From Prorocentrum cordatum (lineage: Eukaryota > Sar > Dinophyceae > Prorocentrales > Prorocentraceae), in assembly GCA_963575745.1 (NCBI GenBank), contig CAUYUJ010014549.1, positions 608,501 to 672,500 of the forward strand: 64,000 nt of DNA, in the 5' to 3' direction. Position 1 is the first letter of the stretch. Every line of letters starts with the position of its first letter. A model generated the notes under the pieces. That model was given only the letters and a program-made list of their open reading frames with translations. It was not told the DNA's origin and did no database searches. Made by a program: the position numbers and the translations under genes. This document shows positions 1-10,107 of this stretch, piece by piece.

Positions 1-488
1 CATCCAGCCCCTTTCTGAGAGAAGGGCATTGACCAATCGACCACCACAGAAGGTACTGTATTTCGCCTGGGGTAACTCCAGCGGATCCAACCTGGATCCG
101 GGAGTAGCGCCAGGCTCGCCTCTTCCCGGGAGCTCGGACGGGCGAAGGCCGCCCTCTTCATGGGGCTGCCATAGCTGCATTCCGAAGTGCGGGAGAAGCT
201 CCCAGCCGCCAGGGTGATCAGAAGGTGTTGCCACCGTCTGGGGATTCGAAAACCTATCCCTCCCAAACCGCCGCGATTCGTCAGCCAAGCGATGAGCTTT
301 CGGGCGTATTTCTTGGTTTGCTGGAGGTCGTGAAAGGCTCGCCTGTCGGCGACAAGATGGTCCTCCACAGCGTGGCCAATGTGCCCCGCCACATCGGACG
401 TCCTGGCCAAGGCAGGAGGCCGCACTGGTAACTTCACTTGCTCTCGGTCGAGAGGGCGTGCGTGATTCGGAGTCATTAATCCTTCCTG
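1..488. other. Window edge, no gene recognised
   Basis: I recognise no coding region here. It lies downstream of the last Copia-A reading frame on the minus strand, so it could hold that element's 3' untranslated region or 3' LTR, but I found no matching copy near 25.5-26.2 kb that would show an LTR. One clear structure is an inverted repeat at 82-100: arms CGGATCCA and TGGATCCG around the loop ACC. Confidence 0.4.
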
Positions 489-923
489 CTAGAGGCCTGG
501 CGGCATGTAGTAGTCGCCCACATAGAGATCTCTCGTATCCTTGACCGTGTCCTCCGACCACTGGCCGAGCATAGCGCAACCGACGTTCGACCATTCAGTG
601 TGCAAGAGCCGCCACTCGGCATCAAGCATGCTGGTCGCGAGGCCCATCGGAGGGCACCGTCGAGAACCACCCTGACCAAGGATCGCGGCGTTCAGGTGGT
701 CAGGCAAGTTGCGGGTTGCCTCCTGCACGACCGTGTTCCGCGTGAACAAACCTGACAGCGTACACATGGCTTTCAGCATCGAAAGCCATGGAGTCGCCGT
801 AGCCGTGTACTCACAGTAGGCGTTGCTGGCGACGGGCTCCATGATGTTGAAGACCACCCCAGTCACGTCCAGCGTGGCGGAGCGGGTGGTCTCGACGAGC
901 GCGGAGTCATCTGGCGCGCGCAA
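489..923 (-). pseudogene. Unassigned frame downstream of Copia-A RNase H
   Basis: A 144-residue open frame whose upstream continuation is in another frame of the same strand, with a shift near position 925. It follows the RNase H region of Copia-A and may be the element's C-terminal extension or an extra 3' ORF. I recognise no domain. It contains a fairly hydrophobic, threonine-rich first half and a second half with scattered Cys and Trp. It could equally be non-coding sequence left open by base composition. Confidence 0.3.
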
Positions 924-2740
924 GTGCGGCGCTGATGCAGGAAGTGGTGTCCGTCGTCGCCCTCACGATTACGGCCTGTCTGAAGCAGGAACGCGGGGCC
1001 CACGCGATCATCATCATCGGCCTCGGGGCCCCAGCGGACGTCGCCGCCGACGGCCCAGCCGACAAGGTGGAGGGGCGGGACCTCGGGCATCTCAGATGGG
1101 GGAAAGTCGGGGGCGGGACCGCCCCCCTTGACTGTAGGAGCGCGCGGTGCGAGCAAAATGCTGGTAAGCGTAGTTGCTCGAGTCGTAAAACAGCTGCGGG
1201 AGCAACGTGATCGTATAACAAGCGTCCTAGAGTGAATGGAACCAAGGGTGGACGAGGAGGACTGACTGGAGCGTCTACCGCGCGGCGAACGGGCCCGCGG
1301 CGAGAGGGAGCCAGCCCCGGCAGGGACGCCGATATGGTACACGCGCGCATGTAGTCCCTCGTGCTCCTTTGGCCCCACGCACTGTTGTCCGCATCGTGTA
1401 CCTGGCGCGCCCCAGTGCTCACGATCAGTGAGCAGTATCTCACAACCCTCGTCACATCCATCAACCTTCGGAGGTTCGGCAATGTGCGGTAGACCGTCTG
1501 GCCTCCTGGGCCCTCTCAACGGTCTCCAAGGGTTCTTCGGGGGCACTGCATGGGAGTGAAGGGGAAGATGGGCGATATATTCCAATGGATCCCTCCAGAG
1601 ATCTGCTTTCTTAGGCTCAAAATGTTTGGTCATCATGTCGGCAATCTGTTCTTTAGTACCCGCATACTTAAGCTCGACATGTTCATATTGGCATGTTTCG
1701 CATATCCAATCCAAGTTGACACGGTGTGTGCGATGAAGATGGCGAAGTGCTGGTGTACGTCCTTTTTGGACAATCTTGATCACGGCCTGTTTGTCCTTCA
1801 GGACGATAAGGTGCACGTTAGGTGAGCTTCTCGTAGGAGCCGGCTCTGGGTCCACGTGTAGCAGAGTACCTTCGTGGGAAATCGTACGCCTCTTGGGAGT
1901 CGCAAGTGTCTCCGACTGCAGCGGGAGCTGCGTCCGGCTAGGAGAAGATCCTCTTGTAGGGGACGCCTTGCGAGGCGGTGTCTTACGCCGCCGCTTTTTG
2001 GCGGCCAGGGTTGAACATATCGTCGTACCGACACGTCCCAATCAACCTAGGCAATTGGTCTTCTCCTTGCAGGTTCTAGCAACCTCCACCACGGCCCCCC
2101 AGAAGGAAAACAGTGGAAGTCCCTCAAGTCGTAGTGCAGAGTCAAGAGCGACGATCTCGGACTCCGTGGATGAGTGGGGGACGACCGTCTGTTTCTTGCA
2201 CGCGGCTTTGACGGGGAAGAATGCGTTTGGTCCAACGAGCGCCGCGAAGACGCCTGTGGTGGACTTAGATGACGAAATGCAGTCAGCAAAGGAGGCATCG
2301 GTGAAGAGCATGATGGACAACTGGTCCTGAGCGTCACCGATCCATCCATGTAGACAATGTGTACGAGTCGTCTTGAGGTAGCAGATGAGCCGATGAAGGC
2401 GTTTGTCACACGTAGTACTCCACTTATTAATCTCTCTGGCTAGCATGCACACTGGGTGCAGTTGATCAAAACGACAACATCGTGCCAGATAGAGAATCTT
2501 CATCAACACGCTCGCCGCGTCCTGGCCGACGATGCCCTCGTCAGAGTAGTCGGACTTGGTAAAGGAAGTGTCCTCGATGCCAGGTATCTCCGCGGCGGGA
2601 AGGTCGTCGTAAGTGACTGTCGTAGTATGCGACATATCAGTAGGTCTCTCGACCGACCCAGCTGGGCTGGACGATCGGGACCGAGCGCTGAGCACGCCAG
2701 TGGGTCCCGCGACCGACCCAGAGGAACCTTGGAGGCGCAC
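863..2740 (-). pseudogene. Copia-A RNase H domain (broken)
   Basis: This is the C-terminal ribonuclease H of a copia polyprotein, which degrades the RNA strand during reverse transcription. The first part (2740-2042) shows LFTDASFAD, the first catalytic Asp region, and SSTESEIVALD, which carries the Glu and next Asp of copia RNases H. The second part (from 2041) shows DKQAVIKIVQKG, a conserved HRTHRVNLDWICE block and ELKYAGTKEQIADMMTK, the usual C-terminal signature. A single in-frame TAG at 2042-2044 separates the parts; both are in the same frame. After about 1600 the frame continues through a Cys/His-containing segment (CGQQCVGPKEHEGLH) with no assignment. The junction with the RT frame near 2745 is a frameshift. 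Confidence 0.85.
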
Positions 2741-2753
2741 TCAAGGTAGCGCT

Positions 2754-3540
2754 CTATATACATTGATCGGTAAAGCCAAGCATGTCAAGTCGTATACCAC
2801 AAACCTGCTTAGCTGTATGAAAATATTTCTCGCTGTGGTTGGGTAACATTGGGCGAATGGTAGCCATCCGCTTGTCGAAGACGGTCTGCGGAACGTCATA
2901 AGCCTGTTGTCCACAGCCAAGGTATTGAGAGCACGGAGTAGGCGGATCGAGCTCAATGCCGCTCCAGCGGATCAGATCCCAGCCGGCGTGGAGGTTGGCG
3001 GCGGGTCCCGCAAGCTTGAAGTCGCCCACGTATACGGAGAGTATCAGGCCCAGTTTCTCGTGTCTCCACACGCATTCCCAACCAGGGATGGGCTCGAAAC
3101 CAACGCTCTCCAGGCACGCGCGACACTTGTGTTCCCAAAACACACCTGCCAAGGGGTGTCCGTAGAGTGTCAAGCGGAGTCGGCACACAGGGTTACTGTG
3201 CTCAGCCCAGGAGTCGGGCTGACGCCGCTTGGGGAGCGTAATCCTCGTGTCGACCGGGTCAATCTGGCCGTCTCCGTACAGTAAGGCCTGAGTGTACGCG
3301 CCTGGCGCGTCACTCTGTTCGCCTCCGTAATTTGGCAATAATGCGGTGGCGTCACACAGCTTAGAAACCTCCATGTGTGACGCACTGGACGCCGCGTCAG
3401 CGAAAATGGCAGCTCAGCCAGTCTCGTCTTTGCCAGTGTTGCCCTACACCACCACGCGGCCCTTGAACTTGCGTAGTTCCGGAGGAAGTTCTTCATGTTT
3501 CACATATGAGAGCTCCAAGATGTTGAAGACATGAACTTGC
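2754..3540 (-). pseudogene. Copia-A reverse transcriptase (RVT_2-like, inactive)
   Basis: This is the reverse transcriptase core of Copia-A. It starts beside the DIRS-1 insertion with KQVHVFNILELSYV, followed by RKFKGRVVV, a block typical of the start of copia RT. Two stop codons follow in frame, a TAG replacing the expected Gln after the VVV and a TGA a few codons on. The 3374-2754 stretch then shows LTLYGHPLAGVFWEHK and the catalytic segment LSVYVGDFKLAG. Copia RTs have YVDD there; this copy reads YVGD (GGC for GAC), so the second catalytic Asp position is lost. Together with the stops this makes an active enzyme very unlikely. Confidence 0.85.
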
Positions 3541-4018
3541 TTGGACCGCGCAGTGCCTCTCGCACCTTTAGGCAAAGAGATAGGAAACAAGAAAGACAGG
3601 GAGGGGCAGGAGCAAGACGATATGATCATTTTTCCAGAGCGGCGAGCTGCGCCCACCGAACAGGTGCTTTGAAGACAAGTGCCAGCAGCTTCACCGCACC
3701 CTGCGTCTTTGCCAACCCCAAGGGCAGGGAGGGTGGGCGCCAGAACTCCTTTGAGCTGCAGGTGGCCGCGGAGAGCATGGGCCTCCGCTCTGAGAGGCTC
3801 CTCGAGGCCACGCAAGAACGTTTAGAAACCAAGCATGCTTGGCCCGTCCAGTGCCTCTCACACATTTAGGCAAAGAGATAGGAAACAAGAAGGACAGGGA
3901 GGGACAGGAGCAAGACGAGATGATCACTTCTCCAGAGCGGCGGGCTGCGCCCACCGAACAGGTGCTTTGAAGACTAGTGCCAGCAGCTGCACCGCACCCT
4001 GTGTCTTTGCCAACCCCA
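3541..4018 (-). repeat. DIRS-1 3' repeat block B1-A2-B2
   Basis: Two copies of a roughly 175-bp sequence, 3541-3720 and 3843-4018, are about 300 bp apart and nearly identical. Both contain the string GCAAAGAGATAGGAAACAAG. Between them lies a 103-bp sequence (3738-3840) whose other copy is at 10005-10107. In minus-strand order these are B1 (4018-3843), A2 (3840-3738) and B2 (3720-3541). Such an arrangement allows a circular intermediate to be formed and inserted by the element's recombinase without target duplication. Confidence 0.9.
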
Positions 4019-4207
4019 TAACAACAAGCACCCATATTTGGTGACATGGCAGGCCTGTCGTGGGTGGGTCGGGAGGGGCGAAGCGCGACTGCCTGCGCTA
4101 AAAATCTAAAAAGAATATGACAAGCTTGAGGGCTCGATTAGGTTGGGCGCTCGAACTTGCGCAACGCAGCTCGCAGTTTGCTCGGGAGAGAGGGCCCCAG
4201 ACAGAGG

Positions 4208-4870
4208 CTACGCGCCAGGAAAGACTGCAAACTTAGATCTTACTCGCAGCAGGGTGCCCGCCTTCTCGTGCCGACGGACGGACTCCCGAGCTTTCCAGCG
4301 GCCTCGGCGCTGGTTCGAGCGAAGATCCTCGAACTTCTCAAGTGCGTCCCGGCTGGCACCTCCATGCCGCAGGCAATGTGGCGTGAAGGTCACGGGCAAC
4401 TGCAAACGTCGGCAGGTCGTCTTCGCGACCGCCTCGAGCCTGGCAAGCGTGAGACCGCCGAAAAACTTATCTTGGCCTGCGCGGGACATCAAGATGCTCA
4501 GGATGTCGCCCACGAAGGCCTGGCCCTTGGCGACGCTGCCGAGGAAGACGGTGTCGTCGAAGGTGTTGGTCTTGGACGGGATGGGCTGCGTCGCCGGCGC
4601 CCCCCTTGAGGGCCTGCTTGGCCCGTGGTAAGGCGCCGCCCTTGGTGGCCCAGCCGCGCTGCCGGGCGAGTCCGTGGAGGCAACAGCGGGCATTGGCCTT
4701 GGCCTCGCCGCCGAGTAAGAGCGACTCGAAGGAGCGCTCCAGGGTGGCGTCCGCGGCGTGCGGATCCGAGAGGCTCCCGCCGTTGTCCCCGACGAACTGG
4801 TCGAGCTCCTGCACGCAGCTCGAGTTGCGGGCAGCTGTCGCCGACCGCGCGGTGGAGCGCCGCAGGAAGC
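4208..4870 (-). pseudogene. DIRS-1 tyrosine recombinase, catalytic Tyr replaced by His
   Basis: The C-terminal part has FTPHCLRHGGASRDAL, the HxxR box of tyrosine recombinases, followed by RGRWKARESVRRHEKAG. Related dinoflagellate elements have a Tyr where this copy has His (RRHEK); the codon is CAC on the minus strand at about 4270, one transition from TAC. The N-terminal part, around QELDQFVGDNGGSLSD, is in another frame, with the shift near a C-run at about 4600. The protein would cut and rejoin DNA during integration of the circular intermediate. Loss of the nucleophile together with the frameshift argues for an inactive copy. Confidence 0.75.
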
Positions 4871-5079
4871 CTGGCGCATGCTCCAGCGGCTCGGCCCGCG
4901 CCTGCCCGCCGCGGCGCCCCGCCCTAGTCCCAGCGCCTCTCGCCAGGGCAGCCGGTACCTGAGCGGGCAGCGCGGGGGGCCGACTCCAGCGGCACTGCAG
5001 CCGCACGCGGCTGCCAGCTGGCGCTCCCGGCGGCGCTCGAGCTCGGCCTCTCCGTCGGGCCGGGCGGCCGCCGCGGGCG

Positions 5080-5720
5080 CCAGGTGCTGGGCGACGCCGG
5101 CATAGGCGCGGCACAAGCCCGGCGGATACGCGGCAGCCAGGCTCGTCTTCCACTCCCAGCGGCCTCTCACGAACACCTTCCCCTGCAGCACCTCGCAGTG
5201 GCGTCGGCACTTGCACTCGCGGTGCAGCGTGGTGAACAGAGGGTGGGGCGCGGCAAACCTGGTCGGGTTCTGGAAGGGCGTCCCGAAGCGGCGCTGGCAC
5301 AGGTCGACGAGGGTCGCCCCAGCTGACCTGAGTGCTCTCGCCAAGGGCCTCCGCGTCCAGAGACGCGACCGCTGAGGGTTCTCGAGCGTGAAGTGGACTC
5401 CTGCCCGCCGGCACTCCTGGATCTGGCGCACCGTGAATCGCGCCGCGGCCGAGCCCCCCGCGGGTTCTGCAGTGCCAGAGGACCGCGCAACAGACCACCG
5501 TGTGCACGGGGTCGCGAGGCGCATGAGCCAAACGGCGCCGGAACGGATCCACCTGATGATGACCTTCTGGACCTTCGGGTCCGTGGTGTCGAAGTGCGAG
5601 CCCTTCTGGAGGTCCATGGGGATCCCCACGCGGAGCCCCGCCTCCAGGACGGCCCCCGTCATGTACCCCTCGCCCGAGAAGATCTCCAAGAAGAAACGTC
5701 GGCCCCGACGAGGCCTCTGA
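5080..5720 (-). pseudogene. DIRS-1 methyltransferase-like domain
   Basis: The long minus-strand frame after the RNase H contains FFLEIFSGEGYMTGAV, which resembles the SAM-binding motif I of C5-cytosine methyltransferases. It then has ATPCTRWS at the position of the catalytic Pro-Cys motif and FTLENPQRSRLW at the position of the ENV motif. A Cys-rich stretch, ECKCRRHCEV, follows. DIRS-order elements commonly encode a methyltransferase next to RNase H, but the C5-like motif set is my reading of the sequence. Whether the domain ever methylated DNA cannot be told. It lies in frame with RT and RNase H. Confidence 0.6.
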
Positions 5721-5949
5721 CCCACTGGACCTCCAGGATGTACGAGAGCAGGAAGGGGGTCCAGGCCTGGTGGTGGGCGGAACCCAAGACGAACTTGACC
5801 CTGATGTTGAGGATGACGGCCCTGGGGGTCGGTTCCACGTGTGCTGTCCATCTGGTCCCCACGGAGCCCTTGATGAGGCTGAGCAGGGACTAGTGGCCGA
5901 GCCTGTCTTGATCTCGACGAGGAGCTTCCTGGGGGCTCGGGCTCGGGCT

Positions 5950-6700
5950 GAGCTGGAGGACCCTTTTTTACAACGATGGTTGTGCCCCGAGCTGGGTGCC
6001 GATCCGGGAGACGGCCAGTCGGCAGCCGTCCCCGAGGCCCGCGCCAGACCTGGCCAGGCTGCAGCAGACCGCGGTCCGCGGCGCGGCTCATGTAGTCCGC
6101 TGCGTTCCGCGCGCCCTCGACGTGGCGCTGCCGCCGCACGATGCTGGTGGCCAGCTGCAACGCGGCCGCCCGCCGGCACTGGGCGAGGAGCTCCCTGTTC
6201 GCCGCCCGGCCCTTCTCGAAGGCCAGGACGGAGCCCAAGTTGTCCCCGGCCGAGAGCAGCTCCGCGTCGTGGTACGGTGCGTAGCTGGCCGCCCGCGCCA
6301 GGCCCATCAGCCCGCAGCGCGCCTCGTTGTCGCGGATGCGGCTGGCGTCGCGCCAGGCGCCGGCTACGACCAGCCCCCAGCGCTTCGGGTCCACGAAGTC
6401 GTCGGGCAAGGGCGGCGGCCGCCACCCCGAGTCGACCTCGACCCGACTCCGCTCCGGCACTGGGCCGCGCGGCCTGGCTCTCTCGAGCAGGCCGTCCCAC
6501 CAAACCCCGCCAGCGTCGCCGATCGCGAGCGAGCCCCGGAAGCCGTCGTGCTCCCGTTCCACGAACTTCTCTCGCCTGCTGAACCTGGCCCGCCCCCGGA
6601 AGCGGCTGAGATCGTGAACCTCGTCCGCCGAGATGTCGGTCTCCAGCAGCGCGTAGCTCTTCATGGAGGCGTCCGTCACGAACGCGACGGGGCAGGCTGG
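5950..6700 (-). pseudogene. DIRS-1 RNase H domain
   Basis: In the same frame as the RT, the segment begins with VAFVTDASMKSYALLETD, an RNase H-like first strand with an Asp. It later shows ELLSAGDNLGSVLAFEKGRA, a DNxxSV motif seen in DIRS-like RNases H, and RHVEGARNAADYMSRAAD, which matches the final conserved Asp block. The domain would remove the RNA template after first-strand synthesis. No stop interrupts it, but it is tied to a frameshifted polyprotein. Confidence 0.65.
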
Positions 6701-7780
6701 CAATCCCCAGCGGCCGGCGGCCATGAAGAGGATCGACTGGGCTATCCGCAGCTCCTGCAGCGCCGCCGTCGGCAGCTCGCGGACCTCTCCGAGGTCCTCC
6801 TGAACGAAGTCGTAGAGGACACGAAAGACTGAGAGCCCGGGCCTGAGCAGCTGGAAGAAAGACACCAAGTGGCCCAGGACCGCGCGCACCTGCCAGCCCG
6901 CGGCCTTCCCCCACTTCAGGAGGAAGGTCATGCCACTGCACAGCCGCCACAGCCGCTTCGGCTTGGGGCGAACCAGGCCCTGCACGCCGTCCACGATGAC
7001 CCCCGGGATCTCCACCTCGACCCCCGCGCCCTGCTTCTCGTGCCACTTCAGCCCGAGCAGGTCGAGGGCCTTCGTCACGCGGTCGATCCGGGCCTGTGCG
7101 ACCTCGCGCTCGAGCCCGATGACGTTGGCGTTGTCTACGTACGGGAAGTCGCCCACCATGCCGGGCCGCAAGCGTGCCGCTGGAACCTTGTCTAGCACCG
7201 TGGCGTCGCTCGGGCCCGCCGAAGTCTTCATCACATGTGCGAGCGTCTCGTGGCAGATCCAAAGAGCCCAGGACCAACCCATCGCCAGCCCGCCGTAGGC
7301 GGGCCACACGTAGTCCTCCGGGGCCACGCTGACGAAGGACCCGACGTCGCCGTCGTAGACCTGCTGCACGCCGAAGTCCATCGCGTGGACGCCGGGCATG
7401 TCGAACACGAACCGCTCGGACAGGTGCGGGATCTTGAACTGGTGGAAGCCGTCCTTCAAGTCGACCGTAGCCGCGTACAGGGCGGCCTCGTCCGAGCTCA
7501 CCGTGCAGCGCTGCCGCCAGTCGGTCCCCACTTGCACTGCTGCGAGGGCCTCGACCGACGCCATGCTGGTCTGGGGGGGTAACCGATGAAACTGGTTGGG
7601 CTGCCGACCGTCTACGATCATGCGGAGACGGTCCCCCCTTCTTCTTGTCGAAAAATAGACCCACGGTCGCCTTCTTCCGACGGGAGGCAACTACGATCCC
7701 CATGTCGGCCAGGCGGCGGAGCAGCGCCAGCAGGCGTGGGCGATTGCCCGGACCCTCGGGTTCAGGAGGGGGTCCCAGTG
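6700..7780 (-). pseudogene. DIRS-1 reverse transcriptase
   Basis: RT motifs appear in order on the minus strand: RLRMIVDGRQPNQ (about 7620), ATVDLKDGFHQFKIP (about 7465; motif A with its Asp), MGWSWALWICHETL, and GDFPYVDNANVIG (about 7140), the YxDD-box position with Asn in the last place, a form I recall in this family. The N-terminal lead-in RLADMGIVVASRRKK and GLFFDKKKGG is in a different frame. The reading therefore needs one shift near 7740 and a compensating one near 7640, next to a run of six C. A TAG at 7691-7693 closes the main frame at that point. Confidence 0.8.
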
Positions 7781-8488
7781 CGGCTCGACATGGGGCTCGT
7801 CCGCCAATTCGTCGGAGTGACGCTCCAGGAACCAGCTCGGCTCCATCAAAACTTGTCGAACGGGATCGAGGACGAGGTCGAGCGCCTCCCGAGGCTCCAC
7901 GGAGCCCAGCAAGAGGGGAACCTTGTCCTGGTCGAAGGGCCGGACGGTGAGCCGACCCTCCTCGGAGTAGATGTTGCTGGACTTGAGAAGCTCCTGGAAA
8001 GCCTCTCGCGGCCGGAAGTCCGCCGGCGGCTGGCCATGCCGAGCAACCGATCGAACCACACGGTCTAACACGGACTCCTGCGAGGGAGTCAGCGTGGAAG
8101 TCTGGCGCACCCGCCCAGGCTGGGGGGTGTGTGACGCTCGTGCGGAGGCCAGCGCGTTCAGGCTCGAGAAGATGTCCTCCGTCGCCCTCCGCGTCCAATC
8201 CCGCTTGGCACGTCGGCGAGCGGCCCGGCGGCCCGCCGGGCGCTCTCGGCTGGTCTCCTCGAAGAAGTTGGAGGGCAGCACCAGGGGGAAGGGGTCGGAC
8301 GCCATGGCGACGACGAAACCTTCGCGACAAAACTGCGAGCAAAACATGTGTCCGCCGTGGAGCAGGTCCTTGGCCACCGAGAGTCCTGCCTCCGGGACGG
8401 AGGACGGACAGAGCGGGAACTCCCGCTCTGGGTCACTTCCCTCCTCCTCCGCGGTTGCCTCCGCCAGCTGTCCGCTTGGCTTCGGCAT
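7691..8488 (-). pseudogene. DIRS-1 pol N-terminal region
   Basis: A 265-residue frame precedes the RT. Its start overlaps the end of the Gag frame (8433) by about 55 bases in another phase, consistent with a Gag-Pol overlap. It contains a short Cys/His stretch (HGGHMFCSQFCREG), a basic stretch (GRRAARRRAKRDW) and a conserved-looking acidic/aromatic segment ending EPHWDPLLNP just before the shift into the RT lead-in. I cannot assign a separate domain; in this family it is simply the N-terminus of Pol. Confidence 0.5.
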
Positions 8489-9552
8489 CCCGCTCCTCCG
8501 CGTGGATCCTCGTGTTCTTCATGATCGCCGCCTTCGTCTTCTGCTCCTGGGCCACCCGCTCGTCGAACATGCTGGTGACCACACCGCCCGTCTCGTCGAG
8601 CGCTGAGGCCAGCATGTCCTCCAGCCCGACGTAGTTCGGATGCTTCGGGTCGCGGCGGATGGCCCGCTGCATCTGAACGACTTTCCTGGCGATCAGCTCG
8701 GCCCCTGCGAGGTTCGTGACGTCGACCTGGCCGTGCTCGATGAAATGGCGCAGCGCCTCGAGCAGGAGCCGGATATCGTGGGCCGCCGCGCTGCCAGGAG
8801 GGATCCCACTGTTCGTGACGCAGTGCCCCACGTAGCCCGCGATCCCGAGACCCGGCGCCCGCACGCTGGCCAGGAACTCGGGCAGCGCCTTCGGCCCTCG
8901 AGAGACCCAGTCGTCGGTCTCCTGCGGGCGGTGGGCCTCCGTGGTCTGGTCGAGCGTGGCTCGACGCGGCCCGCCTGCTCCGATCCGTCGGACCGGGCGC
9001 GCCCGAGGATCCCGACCAGGCCCTGAGTGCTTCTCGTCGAGCCACTGCTGGTGCCGTTCCTCTGGCACATTCTCCCGCGCTGTGAAGATCTCCTCGCCAT
9101 CGTCGTTGTCCAGCATCGCCAGCGCGGCCGCCCCCCCGGGCACGAAGCGGTCTGATCGCTGCGTCGAGGACCGCCCCGAGCTGCGGGCAGGCAGGGTCCG
9201 CGACCACCCAGCGAGGCGGGGCCCCTGCCGCTCCACGCGGCACGTCGATGCCCAGCACCGTCGCCAGGGCCGCCGCCTGTTCCCTGATGCCCTCGAGCTC
9301 CCCCTCCTCGAACGGGTCGAAGGCGCGCAGCTGCCCCGCCAGCCGCCGAGGGAACGGAGCGTTCCGCGGCAGAGAGACCACGCGGTGCGCCGTGAGGTCC
9401 CCGAACTGCACGCTGCGGTCGGGGGTCGCCCAGATCCACTTGCCGGCACCCGCCGGCACGAGGAGGGCCCGCACGTGGAAGTTGAACCCGTTCGGGTCGT
9501 CGAAGAAGTCCACGGCGACCTGGGGCTCCGGGATGTCTAGGCTTCGCGCCAT
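8433..9552 (-). pseudogene. DIRS-1 Gag-like ORF (frameshifted)
   Basis: The frame starts at the ATG at 9552-9550, which shares its A with the TGA of the preceding ORF. It reads MARSLDIPEPQVAVDFF and onward, and near 9140 passes into another frame at a run of C. That second frame runs to 8433, through the segments DNDDGEEIFTARE, HCVTNSGIPPGSAAAHD and LRHFIEHGQVDVTNLAGAEL, and ends in a glycine-rich tail (GGGNRGGGGK). This resembles the structural protein upstream of Pol in dinoflagellate DIRS-like elements. The presumed role is RNA packaging. I see no zinc knuckle. Confidence 0.55.
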
Positions 9553-10082
9553 CACGCGCGCCTGGCCCGCAGCGAAGCTGGTGTCGCTGCTGGCCTCCCG
9601 TCGTCGCCGTCGTCACCGGCAGCCCCCTGCAGCGCCAAGACCGGCGCGTCGTCCCCCACGGTCGGGCTGTCCCGCAGCCCCGGTGCCGTCGCCCTCGGCG
9701 GCCAGCACAGCCTCCAGACCGCCCCGGCCAGCGCCGCCGCCAGGACCCCGAACGCCGCGCCCGCGGCGAAGGCCCCGTACGCCGGCCCCGGCATGGGGCA
9801 GCGCAGCTCGGGACAGCCTGGGCAGACTGGGCAGGTCAACTGCTCCGGCCCACAGCGGTCGAGCTGCCTCCCCAGCAGTCCGACGATCTCGGAGGGCACG
9901 GAGCAGTCCGCCACGCAGTTGCACGTTGGGCAACGCGGCGGCAGCAGGTATGGCGCGAGCGGGGCCGCGGCGTGGACTAGGCCGAGGGCCCAGTCCATCC
10001 CCCTCGCCAGAACTTCTTTGAGCCGCAGGTGGCCGCGGAGAGCATGGGCCTCCGCTCGGAGAGGCTCCTCGAGGCCACGCAA
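9552..10082 (-). CDS. DIRS-1 leader ORF: Cys-rich protein with one membrane segment
   Basis: This is an intact 176-codon frame whose ATG lies inside terminal repeat A1. The first 30 residues are encoded by the repeat. It then has a Cys-rich region with pairs in CPTCNC, CPVCPGC and LRCP spacing, suggestive of metal binding. A hydrophobic stretch, GAFAAGAAFGVLAAALAGAV, could cross a membrane, and a charged tail follows. Its TGA overlaps the Gag ATG as TGATG, so Gag may be translated by reinitiation. I know no function for it. It is the only frame of DIRS-1 with no visible damage. Confidence 0.5.
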   Translation of the reverse strand: MRGLEEPLRAEAHALRGHLRLKEVLARGMDWALGLVHAAAPLAPYLLPPRCPTCNCVADCSVPSEIVGLLGRQLDRCGPEQLTCPVCPGCPELRCPMPGPAYGAFAAGAAFGVLAAALAGAVWRLCWPPRATAPGLRDSPTVGDDAPVLALQGAAGDDGDDGRPAATPASLRARRA

Positions 10083-10107
10083 GAACGTTTAGAAACCAAG
10101 CATTCTT
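10005..10107 (-). repeat. DIRS-1 5' terminal repeat (A1)
   Basis: This 103-bp copy matches 3738-3840 with only a few differences. It marks the 5' end of DIRS-1 on the minus strand. Directly beyond it (10108 upward) the Copia-A frame resumes. Confidence 0.9.

Larger units (their letters stand above)
3541..10107 (-). mobile_element. DIRS-1: DIRS-like tyrosine-recombinase retrotransposon with split direct repeats
   Basis: This element is inserted in the Copia-A pol. On the minus strand it begins with repeat A1 (10107-10005). The coding part follows: a Cys-rich membrane ORF, Gag, RT, RNase H, a methyltransferase-like domain and a tyrosine recombinase. It ends with B1 (4018-3843), A2 (3840-3738) and B2 (3720-3541). 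That A1-internal-B1-A2-B2 arrangement is the split direct repeat pattern known from PAT/Ngaro-type members of the DIRS order. No LTR and no DDE integrase are present; the tyrosine recombinase would do the integration. The copia frame reads up to AIRTGK on one side and resumes at QVHVFNI on the other, which fixes the insertion point to within a few bases. Frameshifts near 9140, 7740, 7640 and 4600 indicate a dead copy, unless some are sequencing errors at C-runs. Confidence 0.85.
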
